From: Acheta domesticus
Taxonomy: Eukaryota > Arthropoda > Insecta > Orthoptera > Gryllidae
Assembly (NCBI GenBank): GCA_031308135.1
Contig: JAHLJT010000631.1
Location: 7,755,286-7,819,285, forward strand
DNA length: 64,000 nt
Direction: 5' to 3'
Part shown: one piece after another, positions 34,773 through 46,705 of the stretch
How positions within the stretch are numbered: the first letter of the stretch is position 1
How the letters are laid out: every line of letters begins with the position of its first letter
Translations under genes and position numbers: made by a program
Notes under the pieces: model-generated
What the model was told of the DNA's origin: nothing
Databases searched by the model: none
What the model saw: the letters and a program-made list of their open reading frames with translations, nothing else

Positions 34773-37700
34773 CAGAGAGCTGCCCCGGCGCCGCGCCCCG
34801 CGGACGAGCGATGACGCGGGTGAGGACGGAGTGGCGGCCGGCGCAGCGGCCCGGCACGCGCGGGGACTTCTGATTGGTGACACAGGTGTTGCGTAGCCAA
34901 TTGTCAATAGAGCGCACAAGCAGTTGCAAAACCGTTAGCTCAGAATCGTCGTGCCGTCTCCGGTAGCCGAACTCGCGGCGAAGTCACCTGGAAGAAACAA
35001 TGACAAGAAACGATTCAACGGCGAAACGCTGATCGATCGGGTGCAAACATAAGGAAAAAAAGTCAGTGCACCGGAAACAACCAAAATATGGTCAGTCGTT
35101 CGGCGCTGTTGTCTGGGCGGCACTTTCCTGTCCGAAACATTTTCGTTTCAAGCGACAACGCATACCTGTGTTTTCCGAATGTCTAAATATTTTGTGATTG
35201 CGGGTTCTTTGACGTAAGGAACTGAAATGAAGGAATCGAAGCATCCAACCAAGATTGTTGAGAGACACGTGTTGGGAAAACAAACTGGATTCTTCGGAAG
35301 GCCTATGTTTCTAGAGTTTGCACGTCTCGCCCTCGTAAAAATACCAGCTGTTCGCTATGTGTTCAGTTGCGTTGCGACAGAAGTGTGTGGCGCTACGACA
35401 CTGGACTCTTATTTAATACCCTTGTCATCCTGTGATAGTACGAAGTTGTCCTTCCTAGTTGAATTTTGGAAAATGTATTAAATCTTTTATGTCCTTTACT
35501 GGGAATAATATTTATAGAATTGGACTTCATTGTGTATTCAGGACTGGCGTTTCTTATCCTCTAAAGAGTACACCACGTCGTTTACATGAAACGTTTTAGA
35601 GTATTTATTTCGAATTTCTTTTTGTTCAAGATATTGTAGTTAATTCTTCACTGAATTTTGAGAACTTTTGTAATGAGCCTATAAAAAGTCCTTGTGCCTC
35701 AATGTGATTATGAAAATAGTACATATTCTACATTTCCTAAATGCTTCACAAATAAAGAGTAAAACAGTAGGCCTGCAGCAGAAAAAATGTTCTGCAAATA
35801 TTGTAAAAATCATTGTATATAATGTATTGACTTGAAAAGTATTTGTTATAGATGAATAACTTTCCTTTTGGATATCATCAGTTATATTTTTAAATTTAAT
35901 TGACTGCATTTTGACAAAAAAACATTACCACTTGTATTTGTTGAAGTAAGCGGCATAAAAACATGTTTTGATATGTTTGTGAATTAAAAGTATTGTGATA
36001 ACCATGATATGTATGTATATGCAAGATCTGTCAGTTTCATTTTCTTCTCAGTTTCTTTCGTTTTTCAGAGAAGAATCATATAAAACTAAAGATTAAAATT
36101 ATATATTTATCACGGCTAAATCTTAAATATCATCTTTCTAAAATGATACAAAGCTCAAAACTAAAATATATATTAATACTTCATGTCTGAAATATTGGAA
36201 CACTTGAATTACAAAATATTTGTAAACTACAGAAATTGTGATATAAGTGACCTTACAATGCTGATTGTAGCTTTACTCTCTAATCCTTCTTCTGCAAATA
36301 AATCTGCTTTATTTCCGGTGATAATAATTTGTTTAGCACATGAAAGCAATGGAAATAGTATGCTTTTTAGATTGAGAATGGGTGTGCTTCAGAATGCATG
36401 TAATTGACTGCTCTTAGCCCTGGCTAGAAACTATATAATTAGTAAATATGCATTAAGCGGAAAGCCCCATTTCAATCTATTGTTTTATTCTAAAATCTCC
36501 TAAATGTACTTCTCTTGTGCTCTTGGTTATAATGTTTGTTAACGCCAGTCCTGACCTAGTCAATGTTAACCCTTGAAATCTATAAATATTTAGTTGTTGG
36601 CATCTAGATCAACTTAAAGAAACTTCATAAAATAAAAAATATAAATGTGAAAGTATATTTTTTAAAGGTGTTCAAAATATTATGCCATATAAGATGTGGA
36701 CCCTAATATTGCAAATTAAAAACATTCTCTGATAAAAAAAACAAAGGAGTTGGATTTTCTCATACCTAATAATAATTGTTTTGCAAAATAACTTGTGTAA
36801 ACACAATAAAGCACACTCCAAATTCCATGCTCATTAATTCAGTGTCCTTAAACCTATATCATTTGATTGATTTTGATTAACTTACTTGAACAGAAACAAT
36901 ATGACTCGTTTATAAAAAGATCTCCTCGTCCACCAGCTTTAAAACATCAAACTATGCAAATCATAAGGATCAATATGAAAAGTAAAATTCTCTTGTACTT
37001 CATGTAAGTCAAAGCATTCAAGTGATGCATAATACTGAATTAATGAACCATGAGACACTAAATATTCCTTTGGAAACAATAGTGTTGTTTTGCTTTCTCT
37101 TTAGCAATTTAAAGCAATTCTGTAATTCATGTGAAAATGTTAGATGAGATATGTGTTCTCAAAACTTGCTGTAACCCATCATTCTGTATTCAATTACGGT
37201 GGATCTATGTCCAAGTGCATCTAAGCACTTCAGTTTTGGGTTGTTACCTCTTGCATTTTAAACTGAAAAGTTGTTGCCTCAGAATTTTACTACTGTTACA
37301 TTCAGGATTTATTATAATGTTTAGTATATTATTTACATTCTGCAATGTGCCTGAGTTGTTTTAAGGCTGATGTAATGAATCAAATCACAATCAAACAAAT
37401 ATTCTAAGCTTTGGTGTTCGTGAAAATAGCAGATTGGGAACCTGTTGATGTTACATTGAGTCATTAGTTGTCGAAGTATTAAATGAAAAAGAGAAATAAC
37501 ATTCTATGTAAAATAACACTGTGGACTCATAGAAGTGTGTGTCTACCTTGAGAAAATAAATCTTGTTTATGTTGTTATTTATTTTCAGTTGTCTAAATCT
37601 CTGCAAAATACTCTTAACCTAAATAAGATAAAGAAGTGATGTGTGTAAACATGAAAGAAAGTAGTATTCCCATCTACAATTATACAAAATCCAAACACAC

Positions 37701-38900
37701 AAGCCTTATATATTAAGAATGTATCAAAAATTAAGTAGTTAATTAGGTACTACTTTTAAAAATTACATTCAAAATCAATCATTGTCCATCACTTTACTAT
37801 TTTTTTAGTCGCTACATTTTCAAATCCAAATGTACTTTTGATTAGTATATTTTCTGGTAATGGTTCGAAAGAAAGCAAGAATTTGTTTATTTGGCATATT
37901 TCAATACTTTCTGATTTGAATTTATTACTGAGTCAAATGATACTACTCCCATTTGTTTGGTTAAAATATGGTTACATTTTAATTACAAGTAATTAGAACC
38001 AATATTAAGCATTAAAAAGTTACAAAAGATGGAAAATAATTGAATTTCTAACTGTGATTGTAGTTGTAAATTGCAAAAATAATCTAATGTGAGATTGATT
38101 TTTATTTTTGAAGATTCTTTTAATTTGTTGTTCTGAACAAACAAATGGTCTCAGGATTAAACAATTAATATTAAGAATGTGTTGTATTATTTTCTGAGAA
38201 ATGTTTTTCAATAGTTTGATTCCAAAAAAATGTTTCTTCACAATCTATTTTCACAGGGAGTGCGTGACACTCGGTATAATTTCATGTAAAAAATATCAGT
38301 GTTCTGAAAATGTTAATTCAACGTATTTGTGAATGCCTAGTCTTTGTACCAAAAAATGTTTTAAATTGTTCAATTATAAGAACTTTTGTTTCATAAAACT
38401 GTCTTTACAAAATGTAGATTGATAACACAGTTGTAAAAACAGTCTCTGATGCACAATATCACTTCCAATTTAAAGTTAAAAAATGTGATTATCAGACAGA
38501 ATTTAGGTAAGTATGAATATTTACAATATTAATATCAAATTGATCTTAAGAAAACTATAAAAATTGTAAGTAAACATGAATGAAAAAGGAAATAAAATGG
38601 TTAAGAAAATGTGTAAAATTATAAGAAATATAAAAAATAAGGGTAAAAAGCATGCAAGAGTGCATTAAATAAAGTATCTATTTATTATGTTGAAGGCTTA
38701 AATCTGAAGATTTTTATTTTATTTGAAAGAAAATTATTATTATTTTACCTTAAAACAATACTTAAAATGCAGAGAAAAATTCTTTGTTTTTTATTGTTGA
38801 TCAAATGGTATCTGTTAAATTTCCTCTTGCTTTGTTCATGTACGAAAATGTGTTTACATTTATAGCATATTTGAATTTGTATAAAATAAAATTAATATTT
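34773..38900 (+). other. Probable long 3' untranslated region
   Basis: About 4.1 kb directly after the stop codon. It is AT-rich from about 35450 on, and notably the only multi-kilobase stretch in the window in which I find no MITE, SINE or tandem repeat. AATAAA signals occur at 35751, 36805, 37555 and 38668 (and near 38586), compatible with several polyadenylation sites. Absence of repeats suggests purifying selection, as in long neuronal-type 3' UTRs. This is inference; transcript ends cannot be read from sequence alone. Confidence 0.45.
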
Positions 38901-39059
38901 TTTAGAAATTTCATGTTTTCATAGCCATATACCACACAGTAATGTTGATCTTTTCTTGTGTATGCATACCTAGTTATAATTGAAGAGGAAAGATGTAGAA
39001 ATATGTACAGTTTTTCAAGATTTTTTCATTCTCCAAGCTCCTAATAGTTTAATCGAAAT

Positions 39060-39500
39060 GAGGTTTTTTGAAGAATCATAGAAGAGTACCATATTTAAAT
39101 ATTAAAATTTCCGAGAAAAAATTAGCAATGTTTTTTGAGAAAATTTGGTTTGAACGTTTTTTAAAAAGCGCCATTTTTGTTATCTTATACTAAAACCTTT
39201 TGGAATTCCGAAAAAACATAATTAAAGATAGTTTCAAACACGTAATAAAAGATTAAATAAATCAATAACATAAATATAAACAACGTGCAAGATGTTAAAA
39301 ACAGATGCAAATGCTTAATTTAAAAAATAAAGTTTCAATTGAAATGGCGCGGATGTCTGGCGATTTTGTGCACTGTGCTCTATCCGTACAAAAAGTTTAA
39401 AGAAAACACTTGGAGCCGTTTTTGGGAAAATCTTGCTTACGTATTTTTAGAAAATGATCAGGATTTGACTTCAAATTACTCGAAAATTTGTGTAAATTAT
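39060..39500. repeat. Interspersed/tandem repeat R5, copy 1
   Basis: Units containing 'tttgagaaaat(g/t)tggtttgaacg' and 'aaagtttaaagaaaacactt' then 'ggagccgtttttggg' match the ~300-bp units at 58040-58770. The two related segments here are about 286 bp apart. The 105-residue open frame across 39339-39656 lies in this repeat and is not a gene. Confidence 0.6.
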
Positions 39501-41469
39501 TATTGTGTAATGCAAGCCATTGAAGCTATGGAAAGCACCTTTCATGTGTTCCCGTGTGTCCTTCCCAGCGTTGATTGTTCGATCTCGCGACGTCAGGAGT
39601 CGACTCGAGCGCGGAGACACGTTAATAGCCCAGTCGCCAGTCTATATACAAAATAGAAAGATTTGTAAAGGTGTAAAATGTTCCTATTTTTGCGTAAAAT
39701 ATGCAAATACATATTGTTGATAAATGCTAAACAAAAATAAAATTACTTCTATGCACCGAACTTACCAAAACAACATTTTTATAAGGGAGATAACCAGGCC
39801 CTTGTAAACAAAAACGAGAATTTTTCAATTGTACAGCTCTAACATTGTTAATTTTACAACAAAACCTTATATGAACTTTTTGCAGGAAATTTTATCTACT
39901 TTAATTTGGTATAGAGCATACTTTTCTGTGGGGATTGATATAGTTATGGAGATATGTTCAAAAAACGTCAAAAAAGCACCTTCAAACGGCTGCCTCGCCC
40001 CTCCCCGTCCCACTCCCTGTTTCAGGATTTTTGGCAGTACGTACCAACAAACAATCATGCTAAGTTTCAAAATTCCGGGATTTTTTCACAGTCTAAGTTG
40101 TCTGGGCTATAAGTGCTAAGATTACAAATTATCTTCTATTTACGTCGGATTATCACCATGGTGTAAGAACTATCAGTGTAAGAACTACCTAGTGTTCCAA
40201 ATTCCTAATTTTTTCTGTTTTAGAAAAAAAAATGAGGCTAGTTCCTCGCTTCTCCGTGCGGTGCACTGGATTCGACCGGTATTTGTGTTGGCGTCACATG
40301 CGTATATTTAGTATTTTACAAACTTTATTAATTTAATATTAAATATATTTATTTACATACTTTCAAAAGAAATTACTGTAAGGTATTACAAAAAATCCGT
40401 ATTTACAATAAATATTATCCTTTATCTAACACCTTGCCCTTTTTTTAATTACACAATTTGAATAACTCTTGAACCATTTTATTTTTTCTAATTGATATTA
40501 TATAATATTTTCAATTAATATAACTTAAAGTCAATTAATACAACTTCGATTCATAAAATTTCACATTCTTTATGGCATAAGATTTTACAACTTACTTACT
40601 GACACTGTGAGAATAATTTCAGTTTTTGTCCTCACCACACTTGTAACAATCTGTTCACTGCTGAAGTGTTTTTCCCATGAAGTCGAATTATGAATACAGA
40701 TATCATCGAGCGTTTTTGGCAACATTTGGTAGGAAAATATTCGCTACCTTGGAATCAAAACTATTTGCGAAGGAAAATCAGGTCTTTCGAGACCTCAAAA
40801 TATTCTTCTCTCTCCTCTTCCAATCTCTGACAGATTAGTCGTTCACTAATGGTGACTGTACAATACGAAACATACGAATTCGGGAACCATTATTTTGCCC
40901 TTACGACTCACGAAACCTTGACGTCGTCGCCCAGAAACTGTAGCGTGAGTGGGTGCGTGGACAACTCTTGTAATCCAAGCTATATTTGGAGTTTATCGCA
41001 AGAGCAGCAATCGTCATTTTAGTCATGTTCGCGAAAGTCAAGAGACAAATTATTCTAGGAAAGTCTGTGAAAAATACACACCAAATGTTGACAACCTGCG
41101 CTTTACACAACAAATGACTAGGATTAAGCCACCAGTGATCCACGTATCCACTGATAGGTTAATAAAAAAATGATCGAATAATCGTTAAGGATTATAGTAT
41201 CCCTGGTCACTTTATCTAACACCTTGTAAATTTTAAGTTTGGGGATAATTGCGAAATTAGGTGTATGAGGGAAACTCTCTTTCAGAGGAAGAGCTCCGAC
41301 GCTGTATTGACGAGAAAATAGTCGCAAACCCCAGTGATTTCTAAGAAAGAGTAAATCAAAATATGTTCTAGAACAGCCAACGATTGCCACCACTTTCTTC
41401 TCTCTGATAGGTGAAGCGCGGTGGGAGTGGCACGCTGATGCCTCGGCGGTTGGCGGCGCGTGGTCCGGT
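39501..41469. other. Unassigned DNA with one short repeat
   Basis: Segment 39900-40015 ('gtggggattgatatagttat', then 'agcaccttcaaac') is repeated at 43150-43240. The rest shows no exon, RNA gene or delimited element. Confidence 0.45.
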
Positions 41470-41710
41470 GATAAGATCTCATACACTGTGTGATAACGTC
41501 AGGGGGTGAGGATCGGCCATGTGTGAGCCAATGAGATCGCTCGGATATCGTAGTCCCTATCAGTTTGATCTAACCATATCCTGAGATAAGACGTCACATC
41601 CGGTAATAAGACGTCATACGTCTGGTGTGATGACGTCAGGGGGCGAGGATCGATCTAATGTGGGCCCATAAGAGACGTGGTGTTGGCGCCACGGCTACCT
41701 TCATCTACGA
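41470..41710. repeat. 137-bp tandem duplication with CRE-like site
   Basis: Two diverged units ('ataaga(t/c)(c/g)tcatac', 'gtgtgat(a/g)acgtcaggggg', 'gaggatcg') with 'gtcaggggg' at 41498 and 41635, 137 bp apart. The second contains TGACGTCA at 41631-41638, a palindromic CRE consensus. Confidence 0.65.
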
Positions 41711-41759
41711 CATCTAGCGCGCCCCCATAGGACCTGTCCTATTTTAAAAACAAGTAAAA

Positions 41760-41830
41760 TGAAAAGGGAGACTTGAACCCAGGCTATTCCAGAGCGCGAG
41801 GCGAGCATTGTCTACTCAAGAAGAAGGAGG
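41760..41830 (-). repeat. tRNA-like fragment with B box
   Basis: Minus strand reads 'gcctcgcgctctgg' then 'GGGTTCAAGTCTCCC', which matches a pol III B box. A cloverleaf cannot be completed, so it is a tRNA-derived SINE head or a tRNA relic rather than a gene. Confidence 0.35.
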
Positions 41831-42603
41831 AGTCCGAGGCTGTTTTTGATATGGGGTAAAAAAGGTGTAAAAATCAGTTCACAGTAAATCATTTATTTTC
41901 GCATGAAATCGTTCACTTGCATATGCATTCATACATTACATTGGAATGCGTGCAGTAAGCAGCAAGCAGGCTGTGCTGTTTTCATCAGAGCACATATAAC
42001 CCGCTCTTCCGGTGCATAAATGGGGAGGGAATTTTCGTTTGGGGGTGGGAAGAGAGTAGATAGCTAACCGGATGGTGGTCAAGCGTTGTCTCAATGAAGC
42101 CAAAGGGAATCTTTTATGAGGTGGCTGAGACCGCTAGCTGATGAGCTTAGAGAAAAACAATGAGGTCGTGAACAGTCTTTTCCTTTCTGTCAAAGTTATC
42201 AGCTCTTCGAGAAGGCGCCGTGAAGTGATGACGATTGAGATGTTGGTCGCCACGCTGGAGATGCCTTTCCACATCTTCATGATTTTCCCACATACTTCCT
42301 CCCTCCCCCACCTCTTCCGTTTCCATAAAAATAAATGTAACTTCATTATTTGTGCACGTCTTCTGAATTTCAGTGGGAAATATAGTCATTCAAATTATCG
42401 TTTTCCATATTGTCGCGGCAAAAAGTATTATTCTTTCACGAAGAACATGATGAGGGTTAAGAGCACAAATTTATAGCTAATTTACATTTGAAAATATATT
42501 TTATTATATAGGAGCGAATATTTTGTCAACAAAACTTGAAATCAAAACGCTCTTTTTCTGTATTCAAAATTCGACTAGAATATGGTTGAGGATAGAGATT
42601 ACA
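41831..42603. other. Unassigned DNA, no gene seen
   Basis: Overlapping short open frames on both strands at 42134-42476, with no family resemblance or splice context. Confidence 0.35.
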
Positions 42604-42702
42604 GAATTATGAAAACGTGCACAAATTTCACTTCTCGCCATAGCTCGTCACACACAGTTTTAAACTGTTTTTGACGTAAATAAATAAATAATAAATAAAT
42701 AG
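42604..42702 (+). mobile_element. Non-LTR retrotransposon 3' end, (TAAA)n tail, copy 2
   Basis: Same ~95-bp sequence and same tetranucleotide tail as 27746-27840 ('atgaaaacgtgcacaa', 'ccatagctcgtcacacacag', 'taaataaataaataa'). Confidence 0.75.
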
Positions 42703-42808
42703 AGGCGGCTACGGCGTGACCAGCGGCGACGTCTGCGAGATTTTTCACCGTTTTGATCACCTCACTCCCCCACAGCTGCTGCCACTTCTTGCTACGCTGG
42801 CTCTAGAT

Positions 42809-43120
42809 CAAGGCTGTCCAACTTAGAAGGGTTTATGGGCCACATATCGAATTCTAGTTAAGCCGCGGACCGCACCGTCTTTTAAGATGGTGTTTACCCT
42901 AACTACTGAGTTTATACTGAAACAAATATATATTAGATACGAGTTTCATTCAACATACTTAATGATAATGTTGACACAACGAGAAAATTAATGTCATTAA
43001 ATAAAAATAAGATGTATTGTATCTGGTTGGTATAAAAAAATATTTCAAAGCAGTCGCGGGCCGCACAAAAAGACCCGGAGGGCCACATGCGGGCCGCAGG
43101 CCGCCAGTTGGAAAGCCCTG
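42809..43120. mobile_element. hAT-type non-autonomous element, 312 bp
   Basis: Exact 8-bp duplication CTCTAGAT at 42801-42808 and 43121-43128. Inverted termini CAAGGCTGTCCAACTT (left) and CAGGGCTTTCCAACTGG (right, complement), followed by subterminal 'ggccaca' and 'gcgggccgc' words on both sides. The interior is AT-rich with no frame. A related terminus is at 13467. Confidence 0.92.
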
Positions 43121-43128
43121 CTCTAGAT

Positions 43129-43812
43129 GATCGAGTTATACAGCAGAGTATTACATTTTAATTTCGTATATAACTGTGGGGATTGATAGTTATGGAGATA
43201 TATGCAAAAAAGTCCAAAAAGCACCTTCAAACCGTCCGGCTGCTCCGTCCCGGCTCACTCCCCCCTCCCACGAAAACATAGTGTGTCGATGGACGTTGGC
43301 GTCATTATTTATATTACGATATTGGCCTTTAGAGAACGTTGCAAATGTTCCCCCCCCACTCCCCAACCTTTCAACAATTGTGATAGTGTGTACCCTCCCC
43401 TAAATCGTTACGAAAAAGAAGCTTCCATTACAAAGAATAAATAATTTCTAATCTACATAATCTATAAAAATCTACATTTCGTAGAATCAACACAAACAAT
43501 AATTTCTGTTTATATGTACGTCATTTCAATCGCCTCCCCCAACACCATCTTACCCCCTTTCTCTCTCAACATCTATTATAGTACGCTCTCCTCTAAGTCA
43601 TAAATTATATTCTTTCAAAATAAATAAATTAAAAAATAAAATAATTTACTCTGAAGACGCTGCGATCTACGATGGTGGACCCTAACACCAATGAATAATT
43701 GTAAAATACCTACTTGTGGTACCTTCGAGTGAAGATGATGGACACCACTGGCGAATCGTCGGCAAAGAAGAGGCAAGAGGCAAAGCTGATAAAAGACCTT
43801 TTCTTCTTTCCG

Positions 43813-43815
<3 letters not shown>
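43129..43815. other. Unassigned DNA with a short repeat
   Basis: 43150-43240 matches 39900-40015. The rest, including 'ctgaagacgctgcgatctac' near 43650, is not assigned. Confidence 0.4.

Positions 43816-43866
<51 letters not shown>
43816..43866. repeat. (TAT)n microsatellite
   Basis: About 16 perfect TAT/ATT trinucleotides. They give a poly-Asn or poly-Tyr frame that is not a gene. Confidence 0.95.
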
Positions 43867-44144
43867 ATGATTCTTGACCCATTGTTATTACATGATATGT
43901 GGTACTTGAGTTTGGGTCAATTAAAGAAATAAAACACTAAATTACCGATGCTTCGGTCTTTTATCAGGTCAGCATCAGGTGTACAGCCAGATAAAACATT
44001 ATGTACAGGAATATGTGTAGTGAACCATAGCTAAAATTACAAATTAGTATGTTAACAATATATTTCTTACCTGTATGGTTACCAATATTGAACATACTAC
44101 ATTCTACTGGTGGATATTGTCTCCATTGTCCCATCTCAAATAAA

Positions 44145-44432
44145 TCATGCATGAATTGGATTCTGTGATTGACATTCTGCACGTGTTATGCGTTTTTTTC
44201 TGTAGTGTGCTGTGTATGTAGAAGCGATTAACTTCGTATGTTCACGTTTGACAAGTTGGCCACACACGCTACCGTAACACAACCTTAACACACGCTATCA
44301 GAGGAGGACGTACAGCACATGCAGAATGTCAACCACAGAATTCAATTCATGTATGGTCAGAATGCCGGCCCGGGGATCGAACCCGGGTCTCCCAAATGCG
44401 AAGTCAGCGCGCTGCGCTCTGAACCACTTCGC
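44145..44432 (-). mobile_element. Foldback element attached to a tRNA-like head
   Basis: Arms of about 40 nt at 44145-44186 and 44316-44355 are inverted copies ('gaattggattctgtgattg', 'acattctgca'). Next to the right arm, on the minus strand, is a tRNA-like block (44360-44432): 'gaagtggttcagagcgc' as A box and GGGTTCGATCCCC as B box. It looks like a tRNA-derived SINE carrying an internal hairpin; an intact tRNA cloverleaf is not formed because the acceptor strands do not pair. Confidence 0.6.
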
Positions 44433-45864
44433 AGGTTATTATTATTACTATTATTGTTATTATTACTATTATTATTTTAATTTTTAATACATGTTTCCTA
44501 GTTTGTGTCTGTTCTATGATTTAAAAAGCCTAACCGAGACACTGAAAGAACCTACAAGTATTTTAAGCACCCAAAACGCCAGAAAATCCGGTCTAGTAAT
44601 TACTAATTTCTGAACATTTTTGTTCCCACATATTTTTGACTTTGTGATCTTAGAAAATGATTGTAATTTATTGCTAAATAGTTCAGTATTAGATTTAAAT
44701 ATTTACAACTTTCCTTCAATTACTTTCCAATTTATTTTGGGGCCCGCGAGATCTCGCGTCGGTGTTGGCTGAGTTCAACAGGTTCCCTTACCGCAAGAGA
44801 CGGAGGAAAATAATAATCGAGCACAACAGGGTGCCCTTGCAAATGTTTTATTTCTGAAGTCACAGATTCCGCACCTCCTAAAGCCCTCTGCTGGATAGGA
44901 AGATTTAAAGTTTCGAGGGCCAAAATTTGAATTTCATGATAAAATGGAATTGTTCATCTATTTGTTAAAGTAAATTTCAATTAAAGAACGACGTAAGAGT
45001 AAACAATTCACTAATCAATTCTTAAAACATATGGATATATGAGCACACAATTTTCGACACAATATTTATAATAATTACTAAACATTAAGATCTGAAAATT
45101 TATAATTTAAAAATTTAATTAGTAGCTTCTTTTCTAAATTACGGAAATTATAAATAATTTTAAAACGTACCTCAATGAAGTTGTTTTTTCATACCCAAAT
45201 CAATTTCAATCAATTTTTGTTTCCCCTGTTATTACAATGTCTCTCAAATATCCATCAGTTGAGTCACACTTCACTTAATCGGTTCACTTAATTCATTATC
45301 ACATACTTAATTCTCGAGAAAGTCTGTTCACACCTATAACTGGAACCAACTACTGGAACTTCCGGAAGAGATTCATTTAGATAAAACATTTAGATGAAAC
45401 TACTTTGGGAGTTGTTTGTAGAATACAATCAAATTTCTTTCTTGGAATTTATCCTGCATTCTATCATCAGCTTTGAGGTCAATTACGAGTATTTTTATTT
45501 GTTTACCTACAGGGACTACAATACCACATAAAAACGAGCTCCTATGTTTCTGGAGTTAACATCCAAGTCTATGAATATATTTTTGAGCTGCATTTCTAGT
45601 TCTGAAACGATTTCCAAACAAAATGGTTAGTATGAGGGCCAAAGATCACGAAAGATCACAACAACACGAAAACTGATTTTTAAATGTAACAGCAAGTGTC
45701 ACGATTAAATTGAATTAGAATATACTTCGGGTTCGCGGGCCACGTAGAATGACGAGGGCCGTAGTTTGGAGACCTCTATTTCAAAATATAGTAACGGATA
45801 TCATGGGGGACATTACATTCGATAAACTTGGGACATTCCATTCCATTTTCAATTTTAATTTAGC
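44433..45864. other. AT-rich DNA with hAT-like fragments
   Basis: Starts with an imperfect ATT microsatellite (44437-44477). GCGAGATCTCGC (44747-44758) is a 12-bp palindrome. 'gcgggccacgtagaatgacg' followed by 'agggccgtagtttggagacc' (45735-45774) resembles the right end of the hAT family at 42809-43120, but no partner end was found. Confidence 0.4.
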
Positions 45865-46705
45865 CATCAAATTCATCGTCTTCGTCTTTCATATTCGTCT
45901 TTCGTCTGCGTCTTTCGTTTTCGTCTTTCGTCTTAGTCTTTCGCCCTCGTCTTTCGTCTTCGTTATTCGTCTTCGTTTTTCGTTTTCGTCTTTCGTCTTC
46001 GTCTTTCGTTTCCATTTTCGCCTTCGTCTTTCGTCTTGGTCATTCGTCTTCGTTTCTCGTCATAGTCTTTCATTTTCGTCTTTCGTTTTCGATTTTCGTC
46101 TTCGTCTTTTGCTTTCGTCATCGTCTTCCACCTTCGTCTTTCACTTTCGTTTTCGCATTTCGTCTCTTGTCTTTCGCCTTCGTTCTTCGACTTTGTCCTT
46201 CGTTTTCGTCTTTCTTCTTCTTCGACTTACGTCTTCGTATTTCGTCTCCGTTTTTCGTTTTCGTCTTTCGTCTTGCCACTTCGTTATTCGTCTTCGTCTT
46301 CCGTTTTCGTCTTCCGTCTTTGTCTTTCGTTTTCGTCTTCGCTCTTCTTCGTCGTCTTTTGTCTTCGTCCTTCGTCTTCATTTTTAATTTTTGTTTTTCT
46401 TCTTCGTCTTCGTTTTCCGTCTTCGTCTTTCGTTTTCGCCTTTCGTCTTCGTCTTTCATCTTCGTCTTAGTTTTTCGTCTTCATCTTTCGTTCATGTCTT
46501 TCGTTCTCGTCTTTCGTCTTCGTCTTTCGTCTTCGTTTTTTGTTTTCATCTTCTGTTATCGTCTTCCGTCTTCGCCCTTCATTTTCGTCTTTCGTTTTCG
46601 TCATCCGTCCTCGTCTTCGTCTTTCGTTTTCGGCTTTCGTTTTTGTCCTTTCCTTCATCTTCGTATTTCGTCTTCGTATTACGTCTTCGTCTTCAGTCTT
46701 CGACT
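45865..46705 (+). repeat. 13-bp satellite, TCG-type block 1
   Basis: Degenerate tandem copies of GTCTTCGTCTTTC (a hexamer GTCTTC plus a heptamer GTCTTTC). Since 13 is not a multiple of 3, every frame reads Ser/Phe/Val/Arg-rich peptide without stops, so the open frames of up to 212 residues here are artefacts. This is the left edge of the 11.6-kb array. Confidence 0.92.

Noticed and set aside
34019..34929. Overlapping 278-314 residue frames opposite or out of phase with the terminal exon
   Set aside because: Arg/Gly/Ala-rich composition is that of complementary or shifted reading of Pro/His/Ala codons; some run into the palindromic MITE.
44360..44432. Possible tRNA gene on the minus strand
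   Set aside because: The acceptor strands are not complementary and it is attached to a repeat; treated as a SINE-like head.
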